A DNA stretch of 64,000 bases from Eumeta japonica. Its lineage: Eukaryota > Arthropoda > Insecta > Lepidoptera > Psychidae. The stretch lies in the NCBI GenBank assembly GCA_005406025.1, contig BGZK01002055.1, forward strand, positions 18,833 to 82,832, given 5' to 3'. Under the pieces are notes generated by a model, which searched no databases, was not told the DNA's origin, and saw only the letters and a list, made by a program, of their open reading frames with translations. The position numbers and the translations under genes were made by a program. This document shows positions 1-13,287 of this stretch, one piece after another (the first letter of the stretch is position 1; every line of letters starts with the position of its first letter).

Positions 1-783
1 ATAATTCAATAACAAATAGCTCCCTTATTAGAGAACTGTATAATATTTTCACGTAGAATTGTGTGAGCGGGTGCTCACATTACGCATTTTGATTGAAAAA
101 AATATTTTGGACTACATTAAATGTTAATTGTTTACATTGGACGTAACATATTTATGTCTTTGTTTTTATAAAGGATTTATGGTTTTGTTTATACTCACAG
201 AATATTCAAGATCATTCGCTAATGGTTTAAATATACCCGAATTCGATCGTTTAACGAATTTCTTTTGGTTATCAGTGCTTTCACAAGTTAAACACGATCA
301 ATTAAAAATGTTAAAGTGGTTCCGTGGTACTATTTTGTATTTCAGTTTTACTAAATATATACCTTTTGTTTTCTTAAATGTTTACTTACAATAATATAAA
401 AGCAGACGTCATATGAAAACCGATTTTATTCCGTTTAAATAATTTTCCAAATTTTATAATTTCTTTTTACAAATATTCTACGTGCACTTTACCACTTTTT
501 TCGTTATGATACAACATCGCCGAACCGCGGAGCCGCAGACGGCAGGGGCATAATGTACGACGCTCAAACCGTGAAGCCAGCGGTTTTATTGGCCAAGACA
601 ACTGGTATGCCCCGAAAGCGCCGTTGTCGCTTTTGTAACGTGACTCACTTTATAGCAATGAATTAATCATATAGATCACGCTGCTCTAAGATTCTAGCTG
701 CCAATTTCCGTTTAATTGTATTTTCCTTCTTATTATAAGATTTGTAGAAGAGAAATACTAATACATAATTTAAAAAATATAAA
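1..783. other. non-coding; GC-rich island about 515-650
   Basis: AT-rich sequence without a credible gene. The block around 515-650 is clearly GC-richer, with several CpGs and no sustained coding frame; it may be a conserved non-coding element. Inference from composition only. Confidence 0.3.
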
Positions 784-805
784 TATATATATATATATAT
801 ATATA
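784..805. repeat. (AT)n microsatellite
   Basis: Pure AT dinucleotide run abutting the start of a SINE copy. Confidence 0.9.
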
Positions 806-990
806 GAGCGGTGATGTCTCAGTGATCAATAGTACTAGGCTTCAGACCGGACGGTACCGGGCTCGATCCTGACCATGGGCGAATTGATCGACGAGAGGGA
901 CAAGACGAATAATTTAAGCCATTCGCTCCGTGCCTCGGAGAGCACGTCAAGACGTTGGTCACGAACGTTGTCATTGCATTAATGACAATG
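806..990 (+). mobile_element. tRNA-derived SINE, copy 1
   Basis: tRNA-like head with a B box (ggctcgatcc at 860-869), then the body shared by other copies here: 'gggcgaattgatcgac', 'ttaagccattcgctccgtg' and 'attaatgacaatg'. Degenerate and non-coding; Pol III transcription would have driven the family. Confidence 0.75.
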
Positions 991-1080
991 TTCATCATTT
1001 CATTATGTGATCACAAAATTTTGACAGACTCTTTTAAAAGAAAAAATACCCTTTTGTAAATCCGTCTTTTTCGAGATTCG

Positions 1081-1131
1081 ATGTATGTACGTACATACAT
1101 ACACGCACACACACACACGCACGCACACATG
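1081..1131. repeat. TAC/CA-rich microsatellite
   Basis: Short 'gtacgtacatacat' run passing into an interrupted (CA)n/(GCAC)n tract. Confidence 0.85.
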
Positions 1132-1139
1132 TAAAAACA

Positions 1140-3880
1140 GGTATGTACGTATGTGCATGGTGTAGTTACAACTGTATCAACTTATCTCTAATGAGCTAAA
1201 GTCAAAATATTTTCTCCGGAGTTCATTTATGAATACCATAAATAAAACTGCGCGTACGCAAATAACAAAACAGGCATTGTCGGCGCAGTCAGTTTGTCGC
1301 CACAATAGGCGCGTGTCCCCGCATGTAGGACGCGATTAGCACGATAATGTGTGGACGTGAACGAATCGATTTTGGACCCGACGACACTTGCAGTGCACTA
1401 TTTTCGAAAGGACAATAGCTCTGCTAACGGAAAGCAAAATCGAAATTCTAAAATGAAATATCAAATATTTTTAAAAACTTTTTGTAAAAATATATTTACA
1501 CTGCTGCTGTGTGGAAGTTGTATATCGATTTGACCATCTCTTAGTAGTATTTGAGACAAGTGTTGAACAGTAAACAATAATAGGATATTGAAAAACATCC
1601 AAAACAGAAAATGATTCTCAACGAGGCAACGAATGAGAAGTGGATAAAGGAACGAGTGAATGTTGGAGTGATATTAACAATTCGGATTGTTAAAAATCAA
1701 TGTCCATCTTCGTGGAATGTTTGGAAAAGCATAGGGCTATGCTTCCATAACAATTTCTTATATATTGTCAGGGAGGAAGAGAGAGGGATGCCTCTATATT
1801 TTCTCGAGCAGAAATTGAACTTAATAACATTTCATATAAAATTTAATATATACTTTCACCGAAATTACTTTCGCCGAAATATGCCTAGAAGTTTCGCTTC
1901 TGTAGGGTGCCCGATGACGCCAACCGTTTCTTTTTATGCTTAATGACGGGAGACAAGATGATATTGAAGTTTTCTGACTTTTTCTTTATTTAGATGCTGA
2001 TATTGAGATTTGACGAATTCAAAGAAATGAGATCAACAAGAGATTTTTTTTTGATATTTTCATTTTTCCACCCTTCCTTCCTACTGCCTTCTGCCCACTG
2101 CTTTTCTTTTAGTCAAAACTATATCTTTAAAAGAATTTAACTATTCTGATTTAAATTAGAGGAAGCTATAGATACTTTTTTCCTAAGAATAAAAAAGAAT
2201 ACAAATAATATCTTCCTTTGCTTTAAGATTTTGTCGAATTTTAATATTAGGGAAATGCCATGCACAATTTTTTTTCATTAATAAAATGATCATTGAGTAC
2301 CTAAACGTGTTCTATTCCTGTAAAAATAAGTATTTAAAAATAAGTATACTTAAGACTAACATTTTCATTTAAAGTTTTAAAGTCAACTAACTAACCCGTA
2401 CGAATACTTCGCATTGATAGTAGTCAATTACGTACCTATTATAATAAAGTAGAAATAAGTAAATATAAATATGTATCAATTTTAAATATTTTATTCTAAA
2501 AAATAGTAACAAAATTAATCTTATATTAATATTATATACAGTATTATACACATAATTATATACGTATTACATAAATATTAAAAATATGTAAGTATATAGT
2601 ATAATATATTTTTTACATATAGATATTTCATACCTAAAAACTCCTTAGAGAAATAATATATAAAGATGCTAACAGATGGCATAAAATAAACTTTTTAAAA
2701 TGTGAATTAAAATCGCAATTATTTAATGGAAATAAACTAAAACTTATCTTTTAGAAATTTACATAAAGCTTAACTACCTACATAAGCGTGGAAACTCTTG
2801 AAGACGTAAAAAGTAATATATTAAGGAGTAGATAATTGATGATATACTTTTCATTTAAGTTTCTAATTTAATATTCTATGACACCATTCATTCCAATTTT
2901 TCCACACGATGAAAAATTGCAGCCTCGAGAAGCTCCTCAAAAGATGGACTAACAACTTGGTCACCTGGTGGGTCACAGGTCACTTTAACTTATGGGTGAT
3001 TGAGGATTGTTCGTCATAAAAATTTAAGGGCGTTGGGAGTTATGTTCAGTAATAGATGACAATGTTGAAACGATAAACTTTCACAAATAAACATTCAAAA
3101 ATTATATTGCACTCGTAAATATTTTTTTTGTTATAGATATTTTGTTGAAAATATTGCAATTTTTGTATCGTAAACCTTATTCTCGAAGAACAGCTAAACG
3201 TATATAATCCTTCTAATATTAGAACAATAAAACTTTTTGAAAGTTTCTATCCCTTTTTCATGATTAAAAAATTTTATTAGAAAATTTTTTCACTCTGCCA
3301 TAGTACAACGTTACTTCTACATATTATTAACATAGTATACAATCTTCGATATAAGACAATATTTGACGAAGATACTTTGCGATCTTTATAATGTGCATAA
3401 GAACCGAAGTTTTGAAAGGACCGGTTCAAAACGGCGGTGTAAAGAACTAACAGCTTGCGGTGTACTCAAATCAAAGTGGGTGATCCATCGTTTATTAGTC
3501 GTCGCTTTAGGGTTGTCTGTAGCTATATTAATTATACTTCATTTAATAAAATAGTAATTTTCTTGTAGTATGTACAAAGTAGACATCCTGTAGCAAAGCT
3601 GATTTTAAATATCTTTCAGGACATGAGTTACAATTTGATAAAAAATACCTGTTTCGTAATTTATTTCTCCACAGCAACCTTCCGTCTCCCTTACCGGATT
3701 CTGATGATCGTTTTTCTTCAGGACGATTTCCATGATTGGCCAAGTCATTAAAACTAAAAAAAAATCATTAAAGACACAAACGTATTAAAGTAAATAAAGA
3801 AGTACCTTTGAAAAAAATCTATAAAACGGTTGACCCTGCTAGCCATTTTCAGCACCAAACATCAACACGTCAAGAATTGC
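1140..3880. other. AT-rich non-coding stretch
   Basis: No gene is supported. The frames present have no conserved motifs or splice context. A small GC-richer patch lies at about 1265-1365. A 63-codon frame at 3363-3554 ends in a hydrophobic segment but has nothing else to support it. Confidence 0.4.
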
Positions 3881-3892
3881 ACGTTATATTGA

Positions 3893-4220
3893 AAAACAAC
3901 CTTTTTTTTTTTTTCGAATTTTTTTCACATGTTTCAATCGAACCAACCGATTTTCACGCATTTTGCAAAGATCGACATTGTTTTTTAATGAAAGCAACTA
4001 ATTCGATTTTATAATTTATCGTTAGAATAATTTAAAAAATATTCTACAAAACACTTTTTTCAAAATTTTTTTCTTCAATATTTTTTAAACAAATCAACCA
4101 ATTTCGATGCAATTAGCAACGAAAGCTATTGTTTTTTAAAGAGAACAACTGGATAGATATTGGAATTTATCGGTAAACTGGTTTATAAAATATTATAAAA
4201 ATACACTTTTTAAAAAATCT
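3893..4220. repeat. diverged tandem duplication, period about 165 bp
   Basis: Two successive units share the same order of blocks: T-tract, 'aatcgaaccaaccgattttcacgcat' versus 'caaatcaaccaatttcgatgcaa', then 'attgttttttaa' followed by 'gaaagcaact'/'gagaacaact', then 'tttatcg', then 'aatatt…acactttt'. Non-coding, possibly part of a larger dispersed repeat. Confidence 0.65.
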
Positions 4221-4817
4221 CTCCCCCGATATCTCTTTTCATAGCGGGAAGTTAAAAATCTGTAAGGGAATAATAATCATATTTTGTAGTAATAGTATAT
4301 AATGGTAATAAAATTACGAAGGTTACTAAAAGGCACATTTTTTAAAGAAAATTCTCATTTCAAGTTAATATAATCAAGAAGATACATGAAATTGTTTTTT
4401 TTTCACGAGATGTTCTTCCAGAGGCCACTTCGCATTTATTTTAATAGAATTTCTCCGATGATTTTTTTCGTTTAATATTTATGTATTGGATTTTATTTTG
4501 ATAAATGAAGCAATCACGAATCCTCACTTGAGTGAAGATATAAATGGTAACAAAAATACTTATTTATTACATCTCACTGATGAAGTAGTTCATTAGATAA
4601 AGTAATATCTAACTGTCAACGTAAAATGAAGAATAAAATGGCAGTGACAACGTCAAATTAACAATAATTATATCATTGGATAAAAGCGATTCACCGATAC
4701 ATTAACCACGAAATCTCCGAAATTATAAGCCCGATCAAAATAAAATTTGGTCAGGTGGTCAGGTGATAGTTTGTTTATGTACGGGCCGACTAAGAAAAAA
4801 TTTAGGTATGACTATGA

Positions 4818-4965
4818 AATTTAATATAAATATTTCTTTTTAAAGTATTTATATTAAATACTTTAATAAGAAATATTAAAGTATTTAATATACAATATTA
4901 AATTTTATATTAAATATTTTATTATAAAATATTAAATTTATAATAAAGTATTTAATATAAAATTG
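4818..4965. repeat. AT-only self-complementary block
   Basis: Repeated permutations of 'tattaaatactttaata' and 'taatatttaaatatta'-like words in both orientations over about 150 bp with almost no G or C. It can fold on itself; the origin is unclear. Confidence 0.7.
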
Positions 4966-5299
4966 GTGAAACATATCTTTCCAAATTAAATAGGAAATCC
5001 AATCGCTATGAAATTGGCGATATGTTGTACTCGCAAACGAGAAGGTTTCTGCCAAAAAAATAGTGATTGTCCCTGACTTGATCTACATATTTGTACTATT
5101 AACCGAACTGCTAAACCGATGCTAAGATCTCCTTCCTTAATCAGAGGCACTCTGAATAAAATAGACTATTGACATTTCGTCTTGACTTCTTCTGAATATT
5201 TGAACCATTTCAAATTCTAAAAATTTTTTCACTTATAAAAAGCGATAGTGTAACAGCTACAAGAGAAAGAATTTTGAAACTAAGTAGTATAGCTTAAAT

Positions 5300-5545
5300 T
5301 TCATCTTTATACTAGCATTGATCCCGAGTTCGACATCCACGACGGGACCAAGCTCGAATCCCAATGTGAAATCGAAATTAGAATCACGAGAGTAACTGGA
5401 GTCGGAATGAGAAGTGTACTGAGGACAAAATTGAAATGAGGACCGCGATAGAAATCAAGTGTAGTACGAATTGGCGTCGAGGGTAGGACCGAGATTAGAA
5501 TTGAGAACGGGATAGCGCTCGGGACCATTATTGATATCATAATCG
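5300..5545 (+). repeat. purine-rich degenerate 'gaatcgagatcggg' repeat, segment 1
   Basis: A degenerate array of about 6-bp words (gaatcg, gaccg, gagatt, gggac) on the + strand. Related segments recur at 21240-21480, 22055-22215, 24890-24960, 25140-25245, 25500-25700, 26745-26975, 31215-31380 and 40900-41165, the pyrimidine-rich ones being inverted. The flank 5083-5110 ('tacatatttgtactattaac') is also shared with 25378-25405, so the array is part of a larger element. Confidence 0.7.
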
Positions 5546-6214
5546 GTCGATATATAATACGAAGGAATTTGTTTTATGTCTACACGGACGAAACTAGTTC
5601 ATTTATATATATGTGTGTACCTAAAATTTACACTCATTTCCGTTTTTGGTAATCACACAACACGGTTTATAGTCCCCAATAATAAATTAAATCATATTCA
5701 TTGTTTTTCGTAGGCATCATAGTATAAAAAAAATTAAAATTATCACTATTAAATTTGTTTTCCGCGACAACCCTAGTCGACCGCAGATTTACGATGCTCG
5801 ACCTTATACGAATATAGCGAATTGTGTGCGCAAACCGATACGAACGTTGCAAGCAAATCGAGCGCAATAAACAGATACAGAATTACTACTTGTATGTAAT
5901 AGATGTCGCAAGTGGCGCCAGATTATTACCTAGTCTCGATACGCTCACCGACAATTTATTAGTGTTTTGACGTTGAATTAGTGTACGAAATAATAATTTG
6001 TCCGAGCTTTAACATACCCCAATATTTTAATAGAGTTTCAGATCGATATGGCGTCAACCAAGTATATGGGGATAATATAGTTCTTATATTATCCCCCATT
6101 TGTAATATTAAATATTAATTTTGTTGATAGTAGTTCTCAGACTGGTAGTTCTTTAAAATAAATTCAATCACAGTCTACATAAATCCAAGTCTATAAATTT
6201 AAAGAGTGATAGAA

Positions 6215-6400
6215 CCAAGTTGTAGCTAACTTTGCTGCAGCATGAAAATGGGCCGCCTCGACCGGTGAGATACAACACTATCACAGAATACAGACGTGAA
6301 GTAACAAGTTCTGGCACTCTGTTTTGTCCAGTGAGTGAGAATTCCGGTGGCCCGCTCTGCCCCCTCCATCATATCATTCTCCCCTCCATCATATCGCTCC
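6215..6400 (+). repeat. dispersed repeat family A, copy 1
   Basis: Contains 'cagacgtgaagtaacaagttctggcactctg' split over diverged blocks and 'gagaattccggtggcccgctct'. It aligns over about 180 bp in the same orientation to 21650-21830. No coding frame is shared between the two copies, so this is a non-coding repeat, possibly SINE-like. Confidence 0.65.
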
Positions 6401-7074
6401 TCCGCCATCTTCCCGATCTCTTGTTCATCAGATATCCTATTCCTACTGCAAAGGCCATACAGGTGACTTCTCTGGGGTTGCGAAAGTCCATGGACGACAT
6501 GACCACCTGCTGTGTGGTAACTCGCATGCTTGTTTGCCCCTCGAAAATTCTATAAAAAATGTGTTTTATTAATGAATCCACCACATAACTCAACTTTTTT
6601 ACAAATAATTTCGGCTTGAAAGAACAACAGCAAAATTTTATTGATTTTAAACAAAGGATCACAATTATCAACTATTACATTTTTTCAACGATTTTTTTTC
6701 TTATGTGTCGTGTATATTTTTATTATCATACATCATTTATATGTTTATGCATCCAGTTAATAACGAGAACAGCGTCCTGTTTCTCGAATTCTTATTTAAA
6801 TATAAAATATACTATATGTTTTTGGAATCGGCGATTTATTTTGATAGTTAATTATCGAAGAAACGCTTTATAGTTTTGCATTCGATCCAAAAAACAGATT
6901 GTTTTGAGCAACATACACATTTTATTTTATCTTCTATTTATGAAATTGATTCACTAACGGATATTAAGAACATTTAAATTTTCATCTGCAAATATATTTG
7001 AATATTAACAAAAAAATTGTAAAATAAATAAAATGCGAAACCAAATTGACAGACATAAATTTTATATTAGTTAT

Positions 7075-7275
7075 AACGACCTTAAACTTAAGCGATGGCA
7101 CACAAGCGGTTAAACACGTTGCGTTCGAACCATACTGGTTTCAATCCTAACTACCAGCGAATCGTTTAATGAGTTTTTGTCTGTTCCTTACGTTGTCATC
7201 GCATGTCAGGCAGTTAGGCCTGCGTGGACAGTTATGAGGTACAAGCCTCTACATCTAAAATAAAGAGATTAGTGG
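7075..7275 (+). mobile_element. tRNA-derived SINE, copy 2 (degenerate)
   Basis: Head 'gcgatggcacacaagcggttaaacacgttgcgttcgaaccatactggtttcaatcctaac' is tRNA-like with an eroded B box. The 3' part ('gtacaagcctctacatctaaaataaa…gattagtgggaaag') matches the 3' part of the copy at 13288-13530. Confidence 0.6.
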
Positions 7276-8084
7276 GAAAGCATAACTCAGGAGAAGGAGG
7301 GCGCTTAAAGCCTGATACATCATCATCAATGAACGTAGAAACAGAAAAATTATCTTTTTGACCGCATTTCCGAGCATATTGATATAGCAAAACTTTTAAG
7401 ATCCTTTTAGATTTCAGACAAAATGGATCCCATGTAACACCTGAAAAAGTCTCTAAATTGTATAGTTTAGACTCTAGTTTAGAGTTAAAAGGACGGGATG
7501 TGGGGACGAATAAGCTTATATAAAAACTCTTCATTACGGGACCCTGAAGAAATATTAAGAAAATATACACTATATTGAGAAAAAACTGTCGCACACCTCT
7601 CTTCTTCAAAAATGAACATATTTTTTACGCCGAATAAATTAATCTATTCCCAAGTCAGCTAGATAGGTACCTCGAATGCGGCGCGCGCGTCCACAAAAGA
7701 TGTTATTTTTTTTATCCCGGCCACGGCGATCGGCCGATCAAATTTTAATAAATCACTTCCTGCCAGATATCGATATGATACGTTTACTCGGTCGCTATAC
7801 AGCCTCCGACGACGACTGTCGAGTTTTTAAAATATGTAAATTTCTGCCTAACCACAAGGCCCAGCTGCAATAGAAAACTCATTCAGTATTTGATACGCGA
7901 AACAACTTTTGGCATTAATGAACTTCTGTTTGCACCATTCGTGTCATTACAAAATTTCTCCTTGTGTTTTGCGAGCCGTATTGAAATAAATATTATGCAG
8001 CTTATCATTATTCATTTTATAAACTTGTCTAAAACCAGCGAAATCGACCTATAGGAACTATTTTATTATTTCAGTTATAATCGG

Positions 8085-8325
8085 TGGTGGACCAGTGGTT
8101 CAGAGCATCGTCTTTAAACCAGAAGGTGCCGGAATCGATCCTTACCATAAACGACTTGACAAATCATTTTTTAATTTAAGTCAAATTAAACCACTTGGAC
8201 GTACTTCAGTCCGCGACTTCGTCGTGACATTGATGACGATGGTCATTAGCAGTCTCCGTCATACATTGAAGAGCGTGCAGGGCCTACCTTCAAAGTTCCT
8301 CAATCTGAAATAAACAAATTGTCTG
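8085..8325 (+). mobile_element. tRNA-derived SINE, copy 3
   Basis: Begins 'ggtggtggaccagtggttcagagc' (A-box region) and has the B-box relative ggaatcgatcc (8131-8141) and the body 'cgacttgacaaatca…taagtcaaattaaaccact'. The short open frame inside it is an accident of the repeat. Confidence 0.7.
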
Positions 8326-8879
8326 AGGACATGCGTCGGTAGTGGGATGATTAATTCCTGATCGATCTAACACTTACAATTAAGAGCTTTTTATCGATTC
8401 CACGGTGATTTTCAAAGCCGATATATAAACAATCAGAGTAAGTAATAAACTCAAATAGCGTATAATAATATACAAAGGAATCTTATTCTTATAAAAGTTA
8501 AGGCTTTTGATATCAAGAGATTTTATTAAATATTCATATGAGCAGAACTCTCATTGCAAAGAGAAATTAAACGAATTTCCATATTTGATTTTTAAACAAA
8601 TTATTCAATATATCCGGTAAAAAACCTTAAAAATGCAGAATAATTGTTATCTATACATAATAAATGTGTAATATCAACATTATGAGAAACTATACATCAA
8701 AATCATGATGATGTATTTATAGGGAATCTTATAGCAGAAACAATATTAGGCCGTTAAAACTTGTCACGCGTCACATCTTGTCACTATATAGTGTGCATCA
8801 AATTTATCAGCAGATGCATTACGTGAAGCATAAATATTATTAACGCGCCCACTAAATAAGGTGTGACGTTGCGCGTACT

Positions 8880-9152
8880 TTGTTAATTGTGTTATTTATA
8901 GTAGTGACTGGTACGAGACAACCTGCTCTCGCGTTTACAAACATCCCGTGTAAACTTGACTATGTTTCAATTTTAGTGCTGTCATATAGAGTATGCTTCG
9001 AAAATGCCACGAGTATATTTATTGAGTTTTATCAAAAGCCAATAGCTATACTCAGTGAACGCGAAAAGCATTGTAGCTTTTTAGAAAAAAATAATAATGA
9101 CCTAGTCGTGAAATTGTTTTTATTAATAACTTTAAATGTTACCAAAACGTAG
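8880..9152 (+). other. unsupported 90-codon frame with signal-like start
   Basis: The frame begins with a hydrophobic leader (LIVLFIVVTG…ALA) followed by FTNIPC and a second Cys. That arrangement weakly recalls small secreted insect proteins of the DUF1091 type. There is no splice context, promoter or second supporting domain, and I do not assign a function. It could be chance. Confidence 0.12.
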
Positions 9153-9639
9153 TTTAGAGCAATACGCTCGTAAATATGCTTTGAATGCGACGTCAGTGAA
9201 AACAAGTGCAAGACGAACTTGCGTGTAAATGGTCCGGTACTTAATACGTTTTTTTGCAGAGTTCACTTGTCCCGTTTGACTTCCTATAAAGTCAACAAAT
9301 TCAATGTTTATTTTTTTTTTTTTTTGCTAAGCGTAGAAAAAATTTTATTTTATATCATTTAAGATCATTTGAAAATTATCGACTTTAAAATCTATCACAT
9401 CAAGAAGTTTCTCTATATTTTTCTATAATGTACATAAAGGAACCATAACTAGGATTATAGAAAATCATGCGTAATACGTAATATCGACTTACAATTTAAT
9501 ATTGCACATTTGAAAAGGTGCATAAATAAGAGCAAAATACGATTCCCCGGAGTATTTTAGAAAACTCATAGTTGCATCACCAAAAGGTGAATTTCAAATA
9601 AAACTTTACAGAACATCCTGTATTCTGAACAGTAAATCG

Positions 9640-9790
9640 CCACATTCCTCTATGGTCTATCTTTACAATCGGCGGCCGTCTGCGCGCTGTGACATAGCAT
9701 AAAACCGCGAATTAACTACGCTCCGGCCCGGCTTTGACTGTAGTTAGCGGCGTCGCGTCGTAAAACGAAATTATCCTGTATTATGTAAAG
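9640..9790. other. GC-rich non-coding island
   Basis: A CpG-rich patch ('ggcggccgtctgcgcgctgtg', 'cggcccggctttgact', 'ttagcggcgtcgcgtcg') set in AT-rich DNA, with no sustained coding frame. Candidate conserved element; inference only. Confidence 0.3.
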
Positions 9791-10489
9791 TATTCAGTAC
9801 GCTACTAAAATGTTTTAGCGCGGCGATCGTTTTAAGAATCGATTTGTTTATCAAAATCATTCTTCTAAGCCTTATTTTAAGACTTATATTTAGACTTTAA
9901 AATGACTAAAAACTAAAATAGTACCCCTTCACAAGTTGAATCCAAGTGCTAAATAAAATTAGATAAATAATTTTTTTTCTAGCATTCACTCAAATATTGT
10001 ATAAAGTATCTGCCAAAAAATGATCGTCCTTTGACTTGAACGGGACCAATTATCAAATGTTATAATTACTAAAATTTTGTACACTAATTTTTGACATAAC
10101 AATAATACACTTTTCTTTTTTTTGTTTATTTCATTGAATATGAGAATTACATTAACGTCTCATGGGCATAAGTGATATAGAAAAAATCGTTTAGAACGTA
10201 CAAAAATTAATTTCACCGTGTCTATTACTACGCGTCTGTAAAGCGGCAAACGAACAAGTAATACAATCCATAACTAATTTTAAATACTATTAACTTACAT
10301 AAGCTACAAAGATTTTAATTCTATTACCAATTCGTGTAATATTATAGATATATACAAAAAATCTATGTATGTACCTACTACCGAATAATGCACATAAATA
10401 TGAAAATATAAGATGTACTGGTAACTAATGGTACACGCGGCGAGCACCACAACACTCACGCCCTCTGCTGGAAACAGGAACACGTCGAA

Positions 10490-10700
10490 GACAAACACGA
10501 AACTCGGTTAGTAAACGACCTCGCCGGGCCCCGCACGCGCGGCCCCAGCGCGTACACTTTCAAATCAAACCCGAAGCCCGCGGTTACTTTACATTAATCG
10601 CCCAAAGCGTTCGTTCCTCTTCCTGTTATTAATTGTCTGTTTGTGGTCGTAGCGGTCATTAATAAAATGATACCGTAATCTCACAATCAATGAAACTGGA
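10490..10700. other. GC-rich island with TTAAT/TAAT motifs
   Basis: A GC-rich left half ('gccgggccccgcacgcgcgg') is followed by a moderately conserved-looking half with 'cattaatcgccc', 'ttattaattgtctg' and 'cattaataaaatg'. No splice sites or coding frame. Candidate regulatory element. Confidence 0.3.
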
Positions 10701-10978
10701 ACCTGTAATTATATTAAATTTATCAAATATGATATTTTATGACGGTGCGCGCGCCGACCCACTGCCATACTACTCAGCCCTTTTATTGTCTTTAAATTCG
10801 GGCCTACGATGTTACTTCACCGGTACTTTTAATCGATGCGTTTTGTTTAATCGATTCATTCGATTATAGATTACTTGAGGACGATTCAGAGAAGGTATTT
10901 CGTTCAAAGTATTAAACTGACTCCTGTTTTCAGTTCCGCTGAAGTAAGCGGGTACTTTTCAGTAGAAATACTATATTG

Positions 10979-11015
10979 ATATAAAATACTTAATTCATAT
11001 AAAAATACTTAATTC
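10979..11015. repeat. tandem duplication of an 18/19-bp word
   Basis: atataaaatacttaattc followed directly by the same word with one extra A. Confidence 0.9.
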
Positions 11016-12000
11016 TCGAACACACGAATGTTAAATTATAGACAAAAAATTTAAAAATATTTATATCAAAGGTTAAGATTTAGGTACGTCAGTATTTGTA
11101 TATAAATTTAGAAGGATGTAATCTATGGCATCCTACAAATTATAGTTTTTTTTTTTTTTAGAAAAGATATTTTGCATTCTTTGTCTTTTTGGTTTGAGTA
11201 AACCAAAATTTAACCAAATTGTACCAATACATATGACTGAAGGTTTAATATTTCTTTATAAAACCAAACTTTTTTTCTAGCTACATTGTAGTTCAGTCAC
11301 TTCACAAAATTATTTTTTCCAATAATTAAGGCAGGGTATAAAATTATATCCTGATCTTGCACTGTATTCAATATAAAGTGCATTATCATTATTTATAGCT
11401 TGGTGAATACCTGCAGTATTCGATAGAATGCAATACACATGTAATTTGTGACTATGCACGACTCCTCTCAAACAGGTTTTCTTTTTTTTTTTCGAATAAA
11501 TCAATGGCACTATAATCCACCTTTTTAGACTATTATATACTTCAATTATGTGATTCCGTAAATATTGCACCAAATATAACTACCATCGAGTCCTTCTATG
11601 ACGAGCTGAAAACAATGAATGCCAATGACAAATTAATCGATTGTTCAATGATGTTGGCGTACACAGAAACATTAAATCTATATCGAAATAAATTGCTAAG
11701 AATCGATCACTAATAATTGTTTTAACAATAAAATATTGTAGATAAATACATGTATACAAAGATATGTATGGTAGAAAGAAGTAATTTAAATATTTAGTAG
11801 TTTATTTTGATATTACAATAATTACTAAAAAAAACTGAGAAAATAAATTATGCCCAGACTATTATTTCTTCCACCTATTGTACAATTCGTGAATGAATCT
11901 AATGAATACAGAGAAAAACTTATTCAAAGGTATCCGAAGGATTTTCATAAGTAGGCATGAAAAAATTATATGTGCATTTATCAGTATCTTCATATTTGCC

Positions 12001-12265
12001 CTACAACCATTGGACGTCCACTGCTGGACCTGAACCCAGTACCCAATGGTGGCCAGATGCTTTCACTAGATCTTCGGTCTACCTAGTGCGAAGTCATCCA
12101 AAGCTTCGACGTCGCGTTCGTGATCGCCACTTGCCAACTTTTCTTCCCCGGCAGTTATCGGTTCTAAGAGCGATGTGGTCCAACCGCTGCTACTTCAACT
12201 TTATGCTGCGGTAAACTATGTTGGTCGCTCTGAATTGCCCACAGATTTCCTCGTTTCGAAGGTTG
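12001..12265 (-). mobile_element. RTE-type LINE 3' fragment, inverted
   Basis: On the + strand it starts 'accattggacgtccactgctgg', a signature of the RTE LINE family common in Lepidoptera. On the minus strand the C-terminal peptide is still readable: RNEEI, TNIV, KLK*Q, DHIALRTDN, then WRSRTRRRS. Several stops break it. It is a 5'-truncated dead copy, as usual for LINEs. Confidence 0.85.
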
Positions 12266-12969
12266 TGTGGTAAAAAAAAACCCTAAACTCCTTCCAACGC
12301 ATCGCATGAGTATCTCTGACTTTGTTTATAAGACAAAAAGTAAAGCGCCATATTTGGAATCCGTATATCGTCGCTGAGGCACATCATTAACAACCCGTTA
12401 GCCATGCTTGACCGGTATCTAAAGATATGAAAAAGATTCTGTATAAAGTAGATTAAAAAATTATAAAACAATGAATAATAAAAATCTGTGTCTATAATAG
12501 TATGTTTTATTATACATAATTTACTATTCGAAGACTATTATCATATGTGATTCATGAATGTAGGCTCGTAGGCTCCAATCCGATAATGAGTAAACGTCGT
12601 TATCTTGGCATTAGCGGTGCCATCGATTTTTTTCTTGATTTTAGCAGAAATTAAAAATGCGTAAAACCTTTTAAAATCCAGAAGTAATATTAGAGCTGAG
12701 ACTACTAAATGATATTTTATTGACAAATGTTTATTTTTAGAAGCAAAGTAAAGAATTAATTAATTTATCCTAATATGAATTGCCCAATTACCTTAATTAT
12801 ACCTAATTTGGAAAGCATATTAGTAACAGGAATTATCGGTAAATTAAATGGAAAACATATATTTACGAAATTTAGTAAAAACTTCCAAAGGAATTAATTA
12901 CCCCTACTTAATATTATATTTCCTCTTAAACCTATTTTTGATTAGAATTTAATTTAACAACTGATTTTT

Positions 12970-13145
12970 CCCGGCTTATTAATCTTTGACGGCCTCATAC
13001 GTATCGAGCACTACCTCAGAGCCGGCGCGGCCCGAGGCGCGGACAATATCAGCGCAGATTGAATTATCGATCGCTTAATGGGATCCAGAGGCAGACGCCG
13101 CTATACATTATTATGCGGGGTTCTCATTACTGGGACTATTTTCGA
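12970..13145. other. GC-rich non-coding island
   Basis: 'gagccggcgcggcccgaggcgcgg' followed by 'gattgaattatcgatcgcttaatggg', with no coding frame or splice sites. Candidate conserved element, by composition only. Confidence 0.3.
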
Positions 13146-13287
13146 ACTCTGTAAATATCACACTACGAACGAAAGCGTACTAATTACGGAACGATTATCG
13201 AATTACTACAGTATTCTTCTATAATGTAAAGTTTACAAAAGAAAATAATAGCAATAATAATGTATTGCTCAGTTATTTACATCCGGC

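Noticed and set aside
3363..3554. 63-codon + frame ending in a strong hydrophobic segment
   Set aside because: No homologue recognised, no splice context and one short frame only; chance in AT-rich DNA is likely.
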